A stretch of DNA of 9,468 nucleotides, taken from Microbacteriaceae bacterium (GTDB lineage: Bacteria > Actinomycetota > Actinomycetes > Actinomycetales > Microbacteriaceae). The stretch lies in NCBI GenBank assembly GCA_025463615.1, contig JAODAU010000229.1, forward strand, positions 1 through 9,468. The letters are read 5' to 3'. Position 1 is the first letter of the stretch. Every line of letters starts with the position of its first letter. The translations under genes and the position numbers were made by a program. The notes under the pieces are model-generated. The model searched no databases and was not told where the DNA came from. It saw only the letters and a program-made list of their open reading frames with translations. Positions 1-7,072 of the stretch are shown one piece after another.

Positions 1-1
1 C

Positions 2-721
<720 letters not shown>

Positions 722-730
722 AGTGGCGGT

Positions 731-1420
731 GTGAGCACGCCATGGTTTGATCGTCTCGGCGTCTTCGACCTCGAGACGACGGGCATCGATACCGATACCA
801 GTCGCATCGTCTCCGCGTACGTCGGCGTGATCGAGGCGGATGGCGCGGCCAGGGGGGTCTCCTGGCTCGCCGACCCCGGCATCCCGATCCCGGCGCAGGC
901 GACCGCGGTGCACGGCATCACCACGGAGCGCGCGCAGGCCGAGGGGCGCCCCGCGGCCGAGGTGGTCGCGGAGATCGTCGCGGTGATCCGCGCGCTGCTC
1001 GCCCAGGGCGTGCCTCTGGTGGTCTACAACGCGGCCTACGACATCACCCTGCTGAACCGCGAGTGCGTGCGCTACGGTATCGAGCCGCTCGCGGATCCGA
1101 CGCCTGTGATCGACCCGCTCGTGATCGACCGCGCCATGGACCGTTACCGCAAGGGCAAGCGCACACTGGAGGTGGCGGCGGAGTTCTACGGCGTCGAACT
1201 CACCGACGCGCACGACGCCGAGGCGGATGCCGTGGCCGCCGGCCGCGTCGCCCAGGCGATCGCCCGCAAGTACGCCGACACCCTCGGCGACGACGTGGTG
1301 ATGGTGCACGCCAACCAGGTCTCCTGGGCCTCCGAGAGCGCCGTGAGCTTCCAGGAGTACATGCGCCGAACCAAGGACCCGGAGTTCGTGGCCGACGGCG
1401 CGTGGCCCGAGCGGTTGTGA
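731..1420 (+). CDS. DEDDh-family 3'-5' exonuclease (DnaQ-like)
   Basis: This 229-residue protein has the three exonuclease motifs of the DnaQ/RNase T superfamily. ExoI is FDLETTG with metal ligands D13 and E15. ExoII is YNAAYD with D104. ExoIII is HDAEAD with H161 and D166, giving the DEDDh arrangement. Family knowledge says two metal ions drive 3'-to-5' removal of nucleotides. It is annotated in many actinobacteria as a stand-alone exonuclease or epsilon-like subunit, but whether it binds a DNA polymerase cannot be told from sequence. The C-terminal extension (about 185-229), containing QVSW, FQEY and a final WP, resembles actinobacterial stand-alone members. The GTG at 731 is chosen because it lies 9 bp after the treS stop and places motif I at the usual distance from the N-terminus. 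The SD is weak (GAGTGG, 721-726). The stop overlaps the start of the Nudix gene, suggesting translational coupling. Confidence 0.9.
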   Translation: MSTPWFDRLGVFDLETTGIDTDTSRIVSAYVGVIEADGAARGVSWLADPGIPIPAQATAVHGITTERAQAEGRPAAEVVAEIVAVIRALLAQGVPLVVYNAAYDITLLNRECVRYGIEPLADPTPVIDPLVIDRAMDRYRKGKRTLEVAAEFYGVELTDAHDAEADAVAAGRVAQAIARKYADTLGDDVVMVHANQVSWASESAVSFQEYMRRTKDPEFVADGAWPERL

Positions 1421-1845
1421 CCGCCACCCTCGTCATCGTTGCGGCGCTGCTGGTCGACGCGGAGGGGCGCGCGCTGCTCGTGCGCAAGCGCGGCACGACG
1501 AAGTTCATGCAGCCCGGCGGCAAGCCGGAGCCGGGTGAGATGGATGCCGCGGCGCTGGCTCGCGAGCTGAACGAGGAGCTCGGCCTGGTCGTCGACCCCG
1601 CCGAGTTGACCCGGGTGGGCCGGTTCTGGGTCGCGGCCGCCAACGAGAGCGACACCATCCTCGATGCGCGGGTGTTCGACGCTCCCGTCGTCACGACGAC
1701 GGTGCAGGTCGCGGCCGAGATCGAGGAGCTCATCTGGATCGACCCTGCGAAGCCCGGTTACATCGACCTGGCCCCCCTCAGCTCGGAGGAGCTGCTCCCG
1801 CTGCTCGCGGCCCGCGCCGCGGCATCCGACTCGCGCGCGTCCTGA
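1417..1845 (+). CDS. Nudix hydrolase
   Basis: This 142-residue protein is a single Nudix domain that hydrolyses a nucleoside diphosphate linked to another moiety. The Nudix box is complete at about residues 35-57: G35, five residues, E41, seven residues, REL (49-51), one residue, EE (53-54), one residue, G56 and L57. It therefore fits GX5EX7REUXEEXGU exactly and should bind Mg2+ and be active. The substrate is unknown; the short MutT-like size and the neighbouring exonuclease suggest nucleotide-pool cleaning or nucleic-acid metabolism, but this is inference. The chosen start is GTG at 1417, inside the GTGA overlap with the exonuclease stop (TGA 1418-1420). The frame is open further upstream, but that stretch lies within the exonuclease gene and has an Arg-rich composition typical of a shadow frame. 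It ends in an Ala/Ser-rich tail. No SD is visible, as expected for a coupled gene. Confidence 0.9.
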   Translation: MTATLVIVAALLVDAEGRALLVRKRGTTKFMQPGGKPEPGEMDAAALARELNEELGLVVDPAELTRVGRFWVAAANESDTILDARVFDAPVVTTTVQVAAEIEELIWIDPAKPGYIDLAPLSSEELLPLLAARAAASDSRAS

Positions 1846-1939
1846 CGGACCTGTCGTTTCACACGCCGTAATCGGCCCTCGCCGCACGGCGCGTCACTCG
1901 CGATGTCCGTCGCGGCACACATGGGCACTCGAAGCATGT

Positions 1940-2005
1940 CGCGGCGGGGTTATTGCCCGGCGGCGGGAGGCCTGCGCCCCGCCGCGAGGCAATAACCCCG
2001 CCGCG
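1940..2005. repeat. Long inverted repeat with perfect 18-bp arms
   Basis: The left arm, 1940-1957 (CGCGGCGGGGTTATTGCC), is the exact reverse complement of the right arm, 1988-2005. The 30-nt centre itself contains an 8-bp stem (1960-1967 with 1978-1985) around a 10-nt loop, so the whole 66-nt unit can fold into one long hairpin with a small internal mismatch. It lies about 95 bp beyond the Nudix stop. It may act as a transcription barrier between convergent genes, but there is no U-tract on either strand. An alternative is a dispersed REP-like palindromic element or a structured RNA; the AT-richer GTTATTGCC block inside very GC-rich arms makes it distinctive. The structure is plain; its role is not. 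Confidence 0.75.
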
Positions 2006-2053
2006 GGCGCGCAGATCCCCCGCCACGAGGGTCGCGTGGGCCGGTTAACGCGG

Positions 2054-2085
2054 GAACGGCGCCCGGCCGGAGCCGGACGCCGTTC
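2054..2085 (-). terminator. Probable terminator hairpin of the rpmE2 transcript
   Basis: An 8-bp outer stem (2054-2061 with 2078-2085), one mismatch and a 5-bp inner stem (2063-2067 with 2072-2076) enclose a four-base loop. Read on the - strand the loop is C(UCCG)G, a member of the very stable UNCG tetraloop class; on the + strand it is CGGA. That asymmetry supports use on the - strand, beginning 13 bp past the rpmE2 stop. The following bases contain only a short TT, so it is at best a U-poor terminator, as is frequent in actinobacteria. Confidence 0.55.
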
Positions 2086-2098
2086 GAGCGGGCAGGTG

Positions 2099-2347
2099 TT
2101 ACTTGCCGAAGTTCTTGTAGCGCGAGTTGAACTTCTCGACGCGGCCCGCGCTGTCGAGGATGCGCTGCTTGCCCGTGTAGAACGGGTGCGAGGCGGACGA
2201 GATCTCGACGTCGATGACCGGGTAGGTCACGCCGTCCAGCTCGATCGTCTTGTCGCTCGAGACGGTCGAGCGGGTGAGGAACGTCTCGCCGCTGGCCAGG
2301 TCGCGGAACACGACCGGCTTGTAGTCGGGGTGGATGTCAGTCTTCAT
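2099..2347 (-). CDS. rpmE2: 50S ribosomal protein L31 type B
   Basis: This 82-residue protein is ribosomal protein L31 of the large subunit, helping bridge the subunits. It begins [16 protein letters not shown] and ends [10 protein letters not shown], with [12 protein letters not shown] in the middle, which is the type B signature. It has no cysteine, so it lacks the zinc-binding CxxC of the ordinary L31 and is the zinc-independent paralogue. The frame remains open upstream to about 2470, but the ATG at 2347 is the right start: it has the family N-terminus and a good SD (AAGGAA, 2354-2359 on the - strand, 6-nt spacing), the clearest ribosome binding site I found in the window. In several bacteria type B L31 is repressed by Zur under zinc sufficiency. 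I could not recognise a Zur-type palindrome in the 64-bp gap upstream, only a GC-rich dyad. The stop is followed by a hairpin at 2054-2085. Confidence 0.96.
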   Translation of the reverse strand: MKTDIHPDYKPVVFRDLASGETFLTRSTVSSDKTIELDGVTYPVIDVEISSASHPFYTGKQRILDSAGRVEKFNSRYKNFGK

Positions 2348-2353
2348 CGGTGA

Positions 2354-2359
2354 TTCCTT
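2354..2359 (-). promoter_or_regulatory. Ribosome binding site of rpmE2
   Basis: The sequence AAGGAA on the - strand lies 6 nt before the ATG at 2347. It settles the start of rpmE2 against the longer open frame upstream. Confidence 0.75.
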
Positions 2360-2379
2360 GCGTGGATGGGAAGTATGTG

Positions 2380-2391
2380 GGCCCGCGGGCC
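2380..2391. repeat. 12-bp perfect palindrome in the rpmE2 leader
   Basis: GGCCCGCGGGCC lies in the 64-bp gap between the ABC ATPase stop and rpmE2. It could be a small hairpin at the end of the ABC message, part of the rpmE2 5' leader, or chance in GC-rich DNA. Nothing in the sequence decides between these. Confidence 0.35.
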
Positions 2392-2411
2392 AGCTATCTA
2401 CGTTACCAGAC

Positions 2412-3194
2412 TCAGACGGCTCGCGCAGTGAACCGGCCGTCGTGCTCCTCCACGGAGAGGTCGAGGCCAAAGGTGCGGCTCAGGTTGTCGGCGGTGAGCA
2501 CCTCCGCGATGGGGCCGGATGCCGTGATCTGCCCGTTCAACAGCAGCATCGCCTTGTCGAAGCCGACCGGGATCTCCTCCACGTGGTGTGTCACCATCAC
2601 GATCGCGGGAGCCTGGGCCGCCTGGGCGTAGCCGCCGAGCAGCTGGAGCAGCTCCTCGCGGGCACCGAGGTCGAGGCTTGCGGCGGGCTCGTCGAGCAGC
2701 AGCAGCTCGGGGTCGGTCATCACCGAGCGCGCGATCTGCACGCGCTTCTGCTCGCCGTCGCTGAGGTCGCCGAAGCGGCGGTTCTCGAGCTGGTCGAGCT
2801 TCCACTCCGCCAGCACGCGCTGCGCGCGGCGCGTGTCGATCTCCTCATACTCCTCGTTCCAGCGGCCGGTCACCGAGTACGCGGCGGTGAGCACGACATC
2901 CAGCACGGTCTCGTTGGCGGGGATGCGGCGCGCCATCGCCGTGGACGCGAAACCGATGCGCGGCCGCAGGTCGAACACGTCGACGGAGCCGAGCGGGCTG
3001 TCGAGGATCGTGACTTTGCCGCCGGACGGGTGCACCATCGCCGCGGCGATCTGCAGCAGCGACGTCTTGCCCGCGCCGTTCGGCCCGAGGATGACCCAGC
3101 GATCCTCGCTCTCGACGCTCCAGCTCAGGTCGTCGAGGATGGTATTGCCATCGCGCACGAAGGAGACGTCGGAGAGCTGCAGAACGCGTGCCAT
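2412..3194 (-). CDS. ABC transporter ATP-binding protein, stand-alone ATPase
   Basis: This 260-residue single ATP-binding cassette has no fused membrane domain. Visible motifs are Walker [10 protein letters not shown] (37-45), signature LSDGEQ (144-149, Asp in place of the common Gly), Walker B LLLLDEP (164-170) and the H-loop in VTHHVEEI (201-208). All catalytic elements are present, so it should hydrolyse ATP. Its layout resembles the stand-alone ModF/YlmA-like or iron-complex-like cassettes that actinobacteria often carry without a neighbouring permease; none is encoded here, so neither substrate nor transport is supported. It starts at ATG 3194, 29 bp after the glgA stop and on the same strand, and is followed by rpmE2. 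No SD precedes the ATG. Instead TAGGCT lies 7 nt upstream, compatible with a leaderless message of its own. The placement may be fortuitous rather than functional. Confidence 0.9.
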   Translation of the reverse strand: MARVLQLSDVSFVRDGNTILDDLSWSVESEDRWVILGPNGAGKTSLLQIAAAMVHPSGGKVTILDSPLGSVDVFDLRPRIGFASTAMARRIPANETVLDVVLTAAYSVTGRWNEEYEEIDTRRAQRVLAEWKLDQLENRRFGDLSDGEQKRVQIARSVMTDPELLLLDEPAASLDLGAREELLQLLGGYAQAAQAPAIVMVTHHVEEIPVGFDKAMLLLNGQITASGPIAEVLTADNLSRTFGLDLSVEEHDGRFTARAV

Positions 3195-3201
3195 GGGTGC
3201 A

Positions 3202-3207
3202 AGCCTA
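3202..3207 (-). promoter_or_regulatory. Possible -10 element of the ABC ATPase gene
   Basis: TAGGCT on the - strand fits the TAnnnT form of actinobacterial -10 boxes and lies 7 nt before the ATG. Transcription would then start at or next to the A of the start codon, giving a leaderless mRNA. No convincing -35 is seen at the usual distance. This is weak evidence. Confidence 0.25.
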
Positions 3208-3223
3208 CGCGAGCGTCGCCGCG

Positions 3224-4411
3224 TCAGCCCGCCAATACAGACGCGTAGATCTCCTGTGTCCGCTTCGAGATCGCGGCCCAGCCGAAGAGCTTCTCGGCGC
3301 GTTCGCGACCGGCCAGCCCCATCCTCCGGGCACCGTCGGGATCGCTCACGACCTCGGTGAGGATGCGGGCCAGGTCGTCGACGAAACGCTCCGGGTCGAG
3401 CGGCGTGCCGGTGCCGTCATCCGCCTGGTCGATGGGCACGAGGCGGCCGGTGACGCCCTCGTCGACGACCTCGGGGATGCCGCCGGTCGCGGTGCCGACC
3501 ACGGGCGCGCCACAGGCCATCGCCTCGAGGTTCACGATGCCGAGCGGCTCGTAGACCGACGGGCAGACGAAGGTGGTCGCCGCGGTGAGCACGGCGGAGA
3601 GGTCGGGCTGGCTGAGCAGCTCCTCGATCCAGATCACGCCGCTGCGCTGCGTCTGCAGTTCGGCGACGCCTGCACGCACCTCGGCGAGGATCTCCGGGGT
3701 GTCCGGCGCCCCGGCGCAGAGCACGAGCTGCACCTCGGGGGGCAGCTTCGCGGCCGCGCGCAGCAGGTAGGTGAGCCCCTTCTGGCGGGTGATCCTGTCG
3801 ACGAAGACCACGGACGGCCGGGACCGGTCGATGCCGAGCTTCTCGAGCAGCTCGTCGTTCTGCACGGGCTTCCACTTGTCGAGGTCGATGCCGTTGTGCA
3901 CGGTGACCACGCGCTCCTCGTCGAGGAACGGGTAGGAGCGCAGGATGTCGCGGCGCATGCCGTCGCTCACCGCGATGATCGCGTCCGCAGCCCGGAACGC
4001 GCCGCTCTCGATCCAGGTCGAGACGCGGTATCCGCCGCCGAGCTGCTCGGCCTTCCACGGCCGCAGCGGCTCGAGGCTGTGCGCGGTGACCACGTGCGGG
4101 ATGTCGTGCAGCAGCTGGGCGATGTGGCCCGCGCCGTTCGCGTACCAGGTGTGCGAGTGCACGAGGTCGGCTCCCCCGGCATCCTGCGCCATCTGCAGGT
4201 CGACGCCCAGCGTCGCCAGCGACGGGTTCGCCTTGGTGAGCTGCGGCGGCACGAGGTAGGAGTAGACCCCCGGCTCGTCGCGGGGCAGCCCGAAGCAGCG
4301 CACGAGCACGTCGATGTCGCGGCGCAGCGCCTTGACGAGCTCGGCGACGTGCACGCCGGCGCCGCCGTACACCTCCGGCGGATATTCACGGGTCAAAAGG
4401 TCGACTCTCAC
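3224..4411 (-). CDS. glgA: GT4 glycogen synthase or maltose-1-phosphate synthase (GlgA/GlgM type)
   Basis: This 395-residue GT4 retaining glycosyltransferase is of the actinobacterial glgA type, shorter than the roughly 480-residue GT5 GlgA of E. coli. The N-terminal Rossmann domain has the glycine loop VYGGAGVHVAEL (14-25) and the conserved TAHSLEPLRPWK block (109-120, with H111). The C-terminal nucleotide-sugar domain has RITRQKG (206-212, with R206 and K211) and an EX7E motif with E288 and E296 in YEPLGIVNLEAMACG. Mycobacterial relatives (GlgM) join ADP-glucose to glucose-1-phosphate to give maltose-1-phosphate for GlgE, while older annotation calls the family glycogen synthase; sequence alone does not separate these. 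Residue 205 is Asp where Gly is usual in this motif. The start is GTG at 4411, with no SD and TAGCGT 6 nt upstream, so it is probably leaderless. It is divergent from glgC, its likely ADP-glucose source, across only 45 bp. Confidence 0.92.
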   Translation of the reverse strand: MRVDLLTREYPPEVYGGAGVHVAELVKALRRDIDVLVRCFGLPRDEPGVYSYLVPPQLTKANPSLATLGVDLQMAQDAGGADLVHSHTWYANGAGHIAQLLHDIPHVVTAHSLEPLRPWKAEQLGGGYRVSTWIESGAFRAADAIIAVSDGMRRDILRSYPFLDEERVVTVHNGIDLDKWKPVQNDELLEKLGIDRSRPSVVFVDRITRQKGLTYLLRAAAKLPPEVQLVLCAGAPDTPEILAEVRAGVAELQTQRSGVIWIEELLSQPDLSAVLTAATTFVCPSVYEPLGIVNLEAMACGAPVVGTATGGIPEVVDEGVTGRLVPIDQADDGTGTPLDPERFVDDLARILTEVVSDPDGARRMGLAGRERAEKLFGWAAISKRTQEIYASVLAG

Positions 4412-4417
4412 ACGTGA

Positions 4418-4423
4418 ACGCTA
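4418..4423 (-). promoter_or_regulatory. Probable -10 element of glgA (leaderless)
   Basis: TAGCGT on the - strand matches TAnnnT and ends 6 nt before the GTG start at 4411, so the transcript would begin at the start codon. No SD exists for glgA, which agrees with leaderless translation. The -35 region would fall at about 4441-4446, on top of the glgC -10, but no consensus hexamer is seen there. Confidence 0.35.
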
Positions 4424-4426
4424 GTA

Positions 4427-4440
4427 CACCCCCGAGGGTG
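4427..4440. promoter_or_regulatory. Dyad at the centre of the glgA/glgC divergent promoter
   Basis: CACCC and GGGTG form an inverted repeat around a 4-bp centre. The dyad midpoint (4433.5) coincides with the midpoint of the 45-bp intergenic region (4434). It lies between the two candidate -10 boxes, so a protein bound here could control both genes. It is short, and could be chance or a small hairpin. Confidence 0.3.
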
Positions 4441-4444
4441 CCCG

Positions 4445-4450
4445 TATGTT
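4445..4450 (+). promoter_or_regulatory. Probable -10 element of glgC (leaderless)
   Basis: TATGTT resembles TATAAT at four of six positions and ends 6 nt before the ATG at 4457, so transcription would start at the start codon. The only purine-rich SD-like stretch, GAGGG at 4434-4438, is 18 nt from the ATG, too far to serve. The -35 region is not consensus. Confidence 0.4.
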
Positions 4451-4456
4451 GGTCCC

Positions 4457-5695
4457 ATGGCATCGAAGAAGATCTTTGGCATCGTCCTCGCCGGCGGTGA
4501 AGGCAAGCGGCTCATGCCGCTCACGGCGGACCGGGCCAAGCCCGCCGTGCCATTCGGGGGCAACTACCGCCTCATCGACTTCGCGCTCTCGAACCTCATC
4601 AACTCGGGGCTGCGCCAGATCGTCGTGCTCACGCAGTACAAGTCGCACAGCCTCGACCGCCACGTCTCGCAGACCTGGCGTCTCGACGGCATCACCAGCT
4701 CCTACGTCGCCTCTGTGCCGGCCCAGCAGCGGCTCGGCAAGCGCTGGTTCGCCGGGTCGGCCGACGCCATCCTGCAGAGCCTCAACCTGCTGCGCGACGA
4801 GAAGCCGGACATCGTGGTCGTGGTCGGCGCCGACCACGTCTACCGCATGGACTTCAGCCAGATGATCGACGCGCACATCGAGTCGGGCGCGGGCGTGACG
4901 GTCGCGGCGATCCGGCAGCCGATCTCGCTGGCCAACCAGTTCGGCGTGATCGAGCTCGACAAGGACGACCCGACGCGCATCTCGCAGTTCCTCGAGAAGC
5001 CGCAGAACGCGACCGGGCTCAAGGACTCCCCCGGCGAGGTGCTCGCCTCGATGGGCAACTACGTGTTCGACGCCGACATCCTCATCGATGCCGTGCTGCG
5101 CGACGGTGAGGTGCCCACCTCGAACCACGACATGGGCGGCGACATCGTTCCCGACTTCGTCTCGCGCGGCGATGCCGCCGTGTACGACCTCAACCGCAAC
5201 GAGGTCCCCGGGGCCACCGACCGCGACCGCTACTACTGGCGGGACGTGGGAACGATCGAGTCGTTCTTCGACGCCCACCAGGACCTCATCTCGGCGCTGC
5301 CGATCTTCAACCTCTACAACAGCAAGTGGCCGATCTTCAGCCAGCAGCTCAACTCGCCGCCGGCGAAGTTCGTGCGCGACTCCAAGGGCAACCTGGGTAC
5401 GACCATCGACTCGATCGTGTCGCTCGGATCGCTGCTCTCCGGTGCGCACATCGAGCGGAGCGTGCTCGGGCCGTGGGCGATCATCGAGTCGGGTGCGCGG
5501 GTGATCGACTCGATCGTGTTCGACCGGGTGAAGATCGGGCCGGACTCGATCGTGCGCCGCGCCATCCTCGACAAGGAGGTCATCGTGAGCCCCGGGGCCA
5601 CGGTGGGCGTGGATGCCGACGCCGACCGCGCGCGCGGCTTCACCGTGACCGAGACCGGCATCACCGTCGTGGGCAAGGGCGTCACGGTAACCTGA
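4457..5695 (+). CDS. glgC: Glucose-1-phosphate adenylyltransferase (ADP-glucose pyrophosphorylase)
   Basis: This 412-residue enzyme makes ADP-glucose and pyrophosphate from ATP and glucose-1-phosphate, the committed step of bacterial glycogen synthesis. The N-terminal nucleotidyltransferase domain shows LAGGEGKRL (11-19) and [10 protein letters not shown] (26-35), the catalytic aspartate in GADHVYRMD (124-132, D126, by alignment from memory with E. coli D142), the sugar-phosphate site FLEKP (178-182, K181) and WRDVGT (261-266). From about residue 305 the chain shows the hexapeptide-like pattern of the left-handed beta-helix used for tetramer and allosteric contacts. The residue before RAKP is Asp25, where E. 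coli has Lys39, the fructose-1,6-bisphosphate site; the actinobacterial enzymes respond to other effectors, so this is expected rather than a defect. The ATG at 4457 has no usable SD and probably begins a leaderless mRNA. serB starts 4 bp after the TGA. Confidence 0.97.
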   Translation: MASKKIFGIVLAGGEGKRLMPLTADRAKPAVPFGGNYRLIDFALSNLINSGLRQIVVLTQYKSHSLDRHVSQTWRLDGITSSYVASVPAQQRLGKRWFAGSADAILQSLNLLRDEKPDIVVVVGADHVYRMDFSQMIDAHIESGAGVTVAAIRQPISLANQFGVIELDKDDPTRISQFLEKPQNATGLKDSPGEVLASMGNYVFDADILIDAVLRDGEVPTSNHDMGGDIVPDFVSRGDAAVYDLNRNEVPGATDRDRYYWRDVGTIESFFDAHQDLISALPIFNLYNSKWPIFSQQLNSPPAKFVRDSKGNLGTTIDSIVSLGSLLSGAHIERSVLGPWAIIESGARVIDSIVFDRVKIGPDSIVRRAILDKEVIVSPGATVGVDADADRARGFTVTETGITVVGKGVTVT

Positions 5696-5699
5696 CCTG

Positions 5700-6344
5700 G
5701 TGCCCCGCTTTCTCGTCGTGCTCGACGTCGACTCCACCCTGATCGAAAACGAAGTCATCGAGCTGCTGGCGGATGCCGCCGGCTCCGGCGAGGAGGTGGC
5801 CGCGATCACCTCCGCGGCCATGAACGGCGCGCTGGACTTCGAGCAGAGCCTGCGCGCGCGGGTCGCGACGCTGGCCGGGCTGCCCGAGTCGGTGTTCGCG
5901 GATGTCGCGGCGAAGATCACGGTGACGCGCGGCGTCCCCGAGATGGTGGCCGGCATCCACGCGGCGGGCGGTCGCGTCGGCGTGGTCTCGGGCGGCTTCC
6001 ACGAGCTGGTCGACGGGCTGGCCGGGTCGCTCGGCCTCGACTACCACCGCGCCAACCGGCTCGAGGTCGTCGACGGCGTGCTCACCGGCGGCCTGGTCGG
6101 CCCCGTGATCGACGCGCAGGCCAAGGCCGACACGCTGCGCGAGTGGGCGGCCGACACCGGGGTGCCGCTCGCCCAGACCGTCGCCGTGGGCGACGGGGCC
6201 AACGACCTGCCCATGATGGCGATCACCGGCCTCGCCGTCGGCTTCGACGCGAAGGCGCCGGTGCGCGACGAGGCGGACGTGCTGATGGACGTGCGCGACC
6301 TCGCGCAGGTGCTGCCCCTGTTGGGCCTAATGCCCCATACCTAG
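5700..6344 (+). CDS. serB: Phosphoserine phosphatase (HAD family)
   Basis: This 214-residue HAD-superfamily phosphatase probably removes phosphate from L-phosphoserine in the last step of serine synthesis. Motif I is LDVDSTLIENEVIELLA, with nucleophile D9 and acid/base D11; the ENEVIELLA continuation is typical of SerB. Motif II is VVSGGF (95-100, S97), motif III is K142 in AKADTL, and motif IV is GDGAND (164-169, D165 and D169). It is the short form with only the core and cap; the N-terminal ACT domain found in longer mycobacterial SerB2 is absent, so ACT-type serine feedback is not expected. The start is GTG at 5700, 4 bp after the glgC stop, with no clear SD, suggesting coupled translation from the glgC message. 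Its 3' end overlaps the convergent reductase gene by 18 bp. A related HAD phosphatase with another substrate cannot be excluded. Confidence 0.93.
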   Translation: MPRFLVVLDVDSTLIENEVIELLADAAGSGEEVAAITSAAMNGALDFEQSLRARVATLAGLPESVFADVAAKITVTRGVPEMVAGIHAAGGRVGVVSGGFHELVDGLAGSLGLDYHRANRLEVVDGVLTGGLVGPVIDAQAKADTLREWAADTGVPLAQTVAVGDGANDLPMMAITGLAVGFDAKAPVRDEADVLMDVRDLAQVLPLLGLMPHT

Positions 6345-7037
6345 GCCGCCATCCACCGGGATGACCGCGCCTGAGATGTAGCCGGCGTCGTCACCGGCGA
6401 GCCAGGCGATCACCTTCGCGACCTCTTCGGGGCTGGCGAACCGACCGGCCGGGATGGACTTCTTGTACTCGGCCAGCTGCTCCGGCGGCACTTCCGCCGT
6501 CATGTCGGTCTCGATGAGGCCGGGTGCGACCACGTTCGCCGTGATCCCTCGGGCGCCGAGCTCGCGCGTGATCGAACGCGCGAGTCCCACGAGGCCGCTC
6601 TTCGACGCGGCGTAGTTCACCTGCCCGGCCGAGCCGAGCAGGCCGGCCACGCTGGAGACGAGGATGATGCGGCCGAACCGCGCCTTCAGCATCCCCTTCG
6701 ACGCCCGCTTCACCACGCGGAAGGCGCCGGTGAGGTTGGTGTCGATCACCGAGGTGAAGTCCTCCTCGCTCATGCGCAGCAGCAGCGTGTCGCGGGTGAT
6801 GCCGGCGTTCGCCACCACCACCTCGACGGGGCCGAGTTCGGCCTCGACGGCGCTGAAGGCGGTGTCGAGCGAGGCGGCATCCGTCACGTCGGCGACGACG
6901 GTGAGGGTGCCCTCGGGGCCCTCGCCGCTGCGGGCGGTGACGGCCACGCGGTGGCCCTGGGCGACGAATTCGGCGGCGATGGCGCGGCCGATGCCCCGGT
7001 TTCCCCCGGTGACGAGGACGGTGCGTGCGGTGGTCAT
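6327..7037 (-). CDS. fabG: 3-oxoacyl-ACP reductase (FabG/MabA-like SDR)
   Basis: This 236-residue short-chain dehydrogenase/reductase most likely reduces 3-oxoacyl-ACP with NADPH in type II fatty-acid elongation. The cofactor loop is TGGNRGIG (10-17), then VADVTD (48-53), NAG (77-79) and N101. The catalytic set is S129, Y142 and K146 (YAASK), with the S-to-Y spacing of 13 found in FabG. The tail GAVIPVDGGLGMGH closely resembles the end of mycobacterial MabA/FabG1. It is slightly shorter than the usual 245-250 residues. ATG 7037 is the start; the only SD-like element nearby is weak (AGTGAG), while a perfect AAGGAG lies 27 nt away, too far to serve. No other fab gene is adjacent, so role by context is unsupported; the C-terminus and SDR motifs carry the call. 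Its 3' end overlaps serB. Confidence 0.9.
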   Translation of the reverse strand: MTTARTVLVTGGNRGIGRAIAAEFVAQGHRVAVTARSGEGPEGTLTVVADVTDAASLDTAFSAVEAELGPVEVVVANAGITRDTLLLRMSEEDFTSVIDTNLTGAFRVVKRASKGMLKARFGRIILVSSVAGLLGSAGQVNYAASKSGLVGLARSITRELGARGITANVVAPGLIETDMTAEVPPEQLAEYKKSIPAGRFASPEEVAKVIAWLAGDDAGYISGAVIPVDGGLGMGH

Positions 7038-7072
7038 GGTTGGCTCACTTTCGTTCCGGGCAAACTCCTTCG

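Larger units (their letters stand above)
1846..2098. other. Gene-free stretch between convergent Nudix and rpmE2 genes
   Basis: These 253 bases separate the Nudix gene (+) from rpmE2 (-). I see no credible coding frame. The part from 1846 to 1939 shows no clear structure. The remainder contains the long inverted repeat at 1940-2005 and the rpmE2-side hairpin at 2054-2085, described separately. No T-tract follows either hairpin on the + strand. Confidence 0.7.

Noticed and set aside
1940..2005. CRISPR repeat or classic rho-independent terminator
   Set aside because: There is a single inverted unit with no direct repeats or spacers, and no T-run follows it on either strand.
2348..2411. Zur operator upstream of rpmE2
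   Set aside because: Type B L31 is often Zur-controlled, but the gap has no AT-rich Zur-like palindrome, only GGCCCGCGGGCC.
3188..4417. Long open frame on the + strand opposite glgA
   Set aside because: The composition is the same kind of shadow (Arg/His/Asp/Gly/Val-rich), with no recognisable motif; the opposite strand encodes complete GT4 motifs.
4421..5956. Long open frame on the - strand opposite glgC and the start of serB
   Set aside because: It is antisense to clearly recognised enzymes, and its product is low-complexity, rich in Arg, His, Asp and Val, as expected of a shadow frame in GC-rich DNA. glgC accounts for the sequence fully.
7065..7070. AAGGAG on the - strand as ribosome binding site of the fabG-like gene
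   Set aside because: It lies 27 nt from the ATG, and there is no in-frame alternative start codon closer to it.
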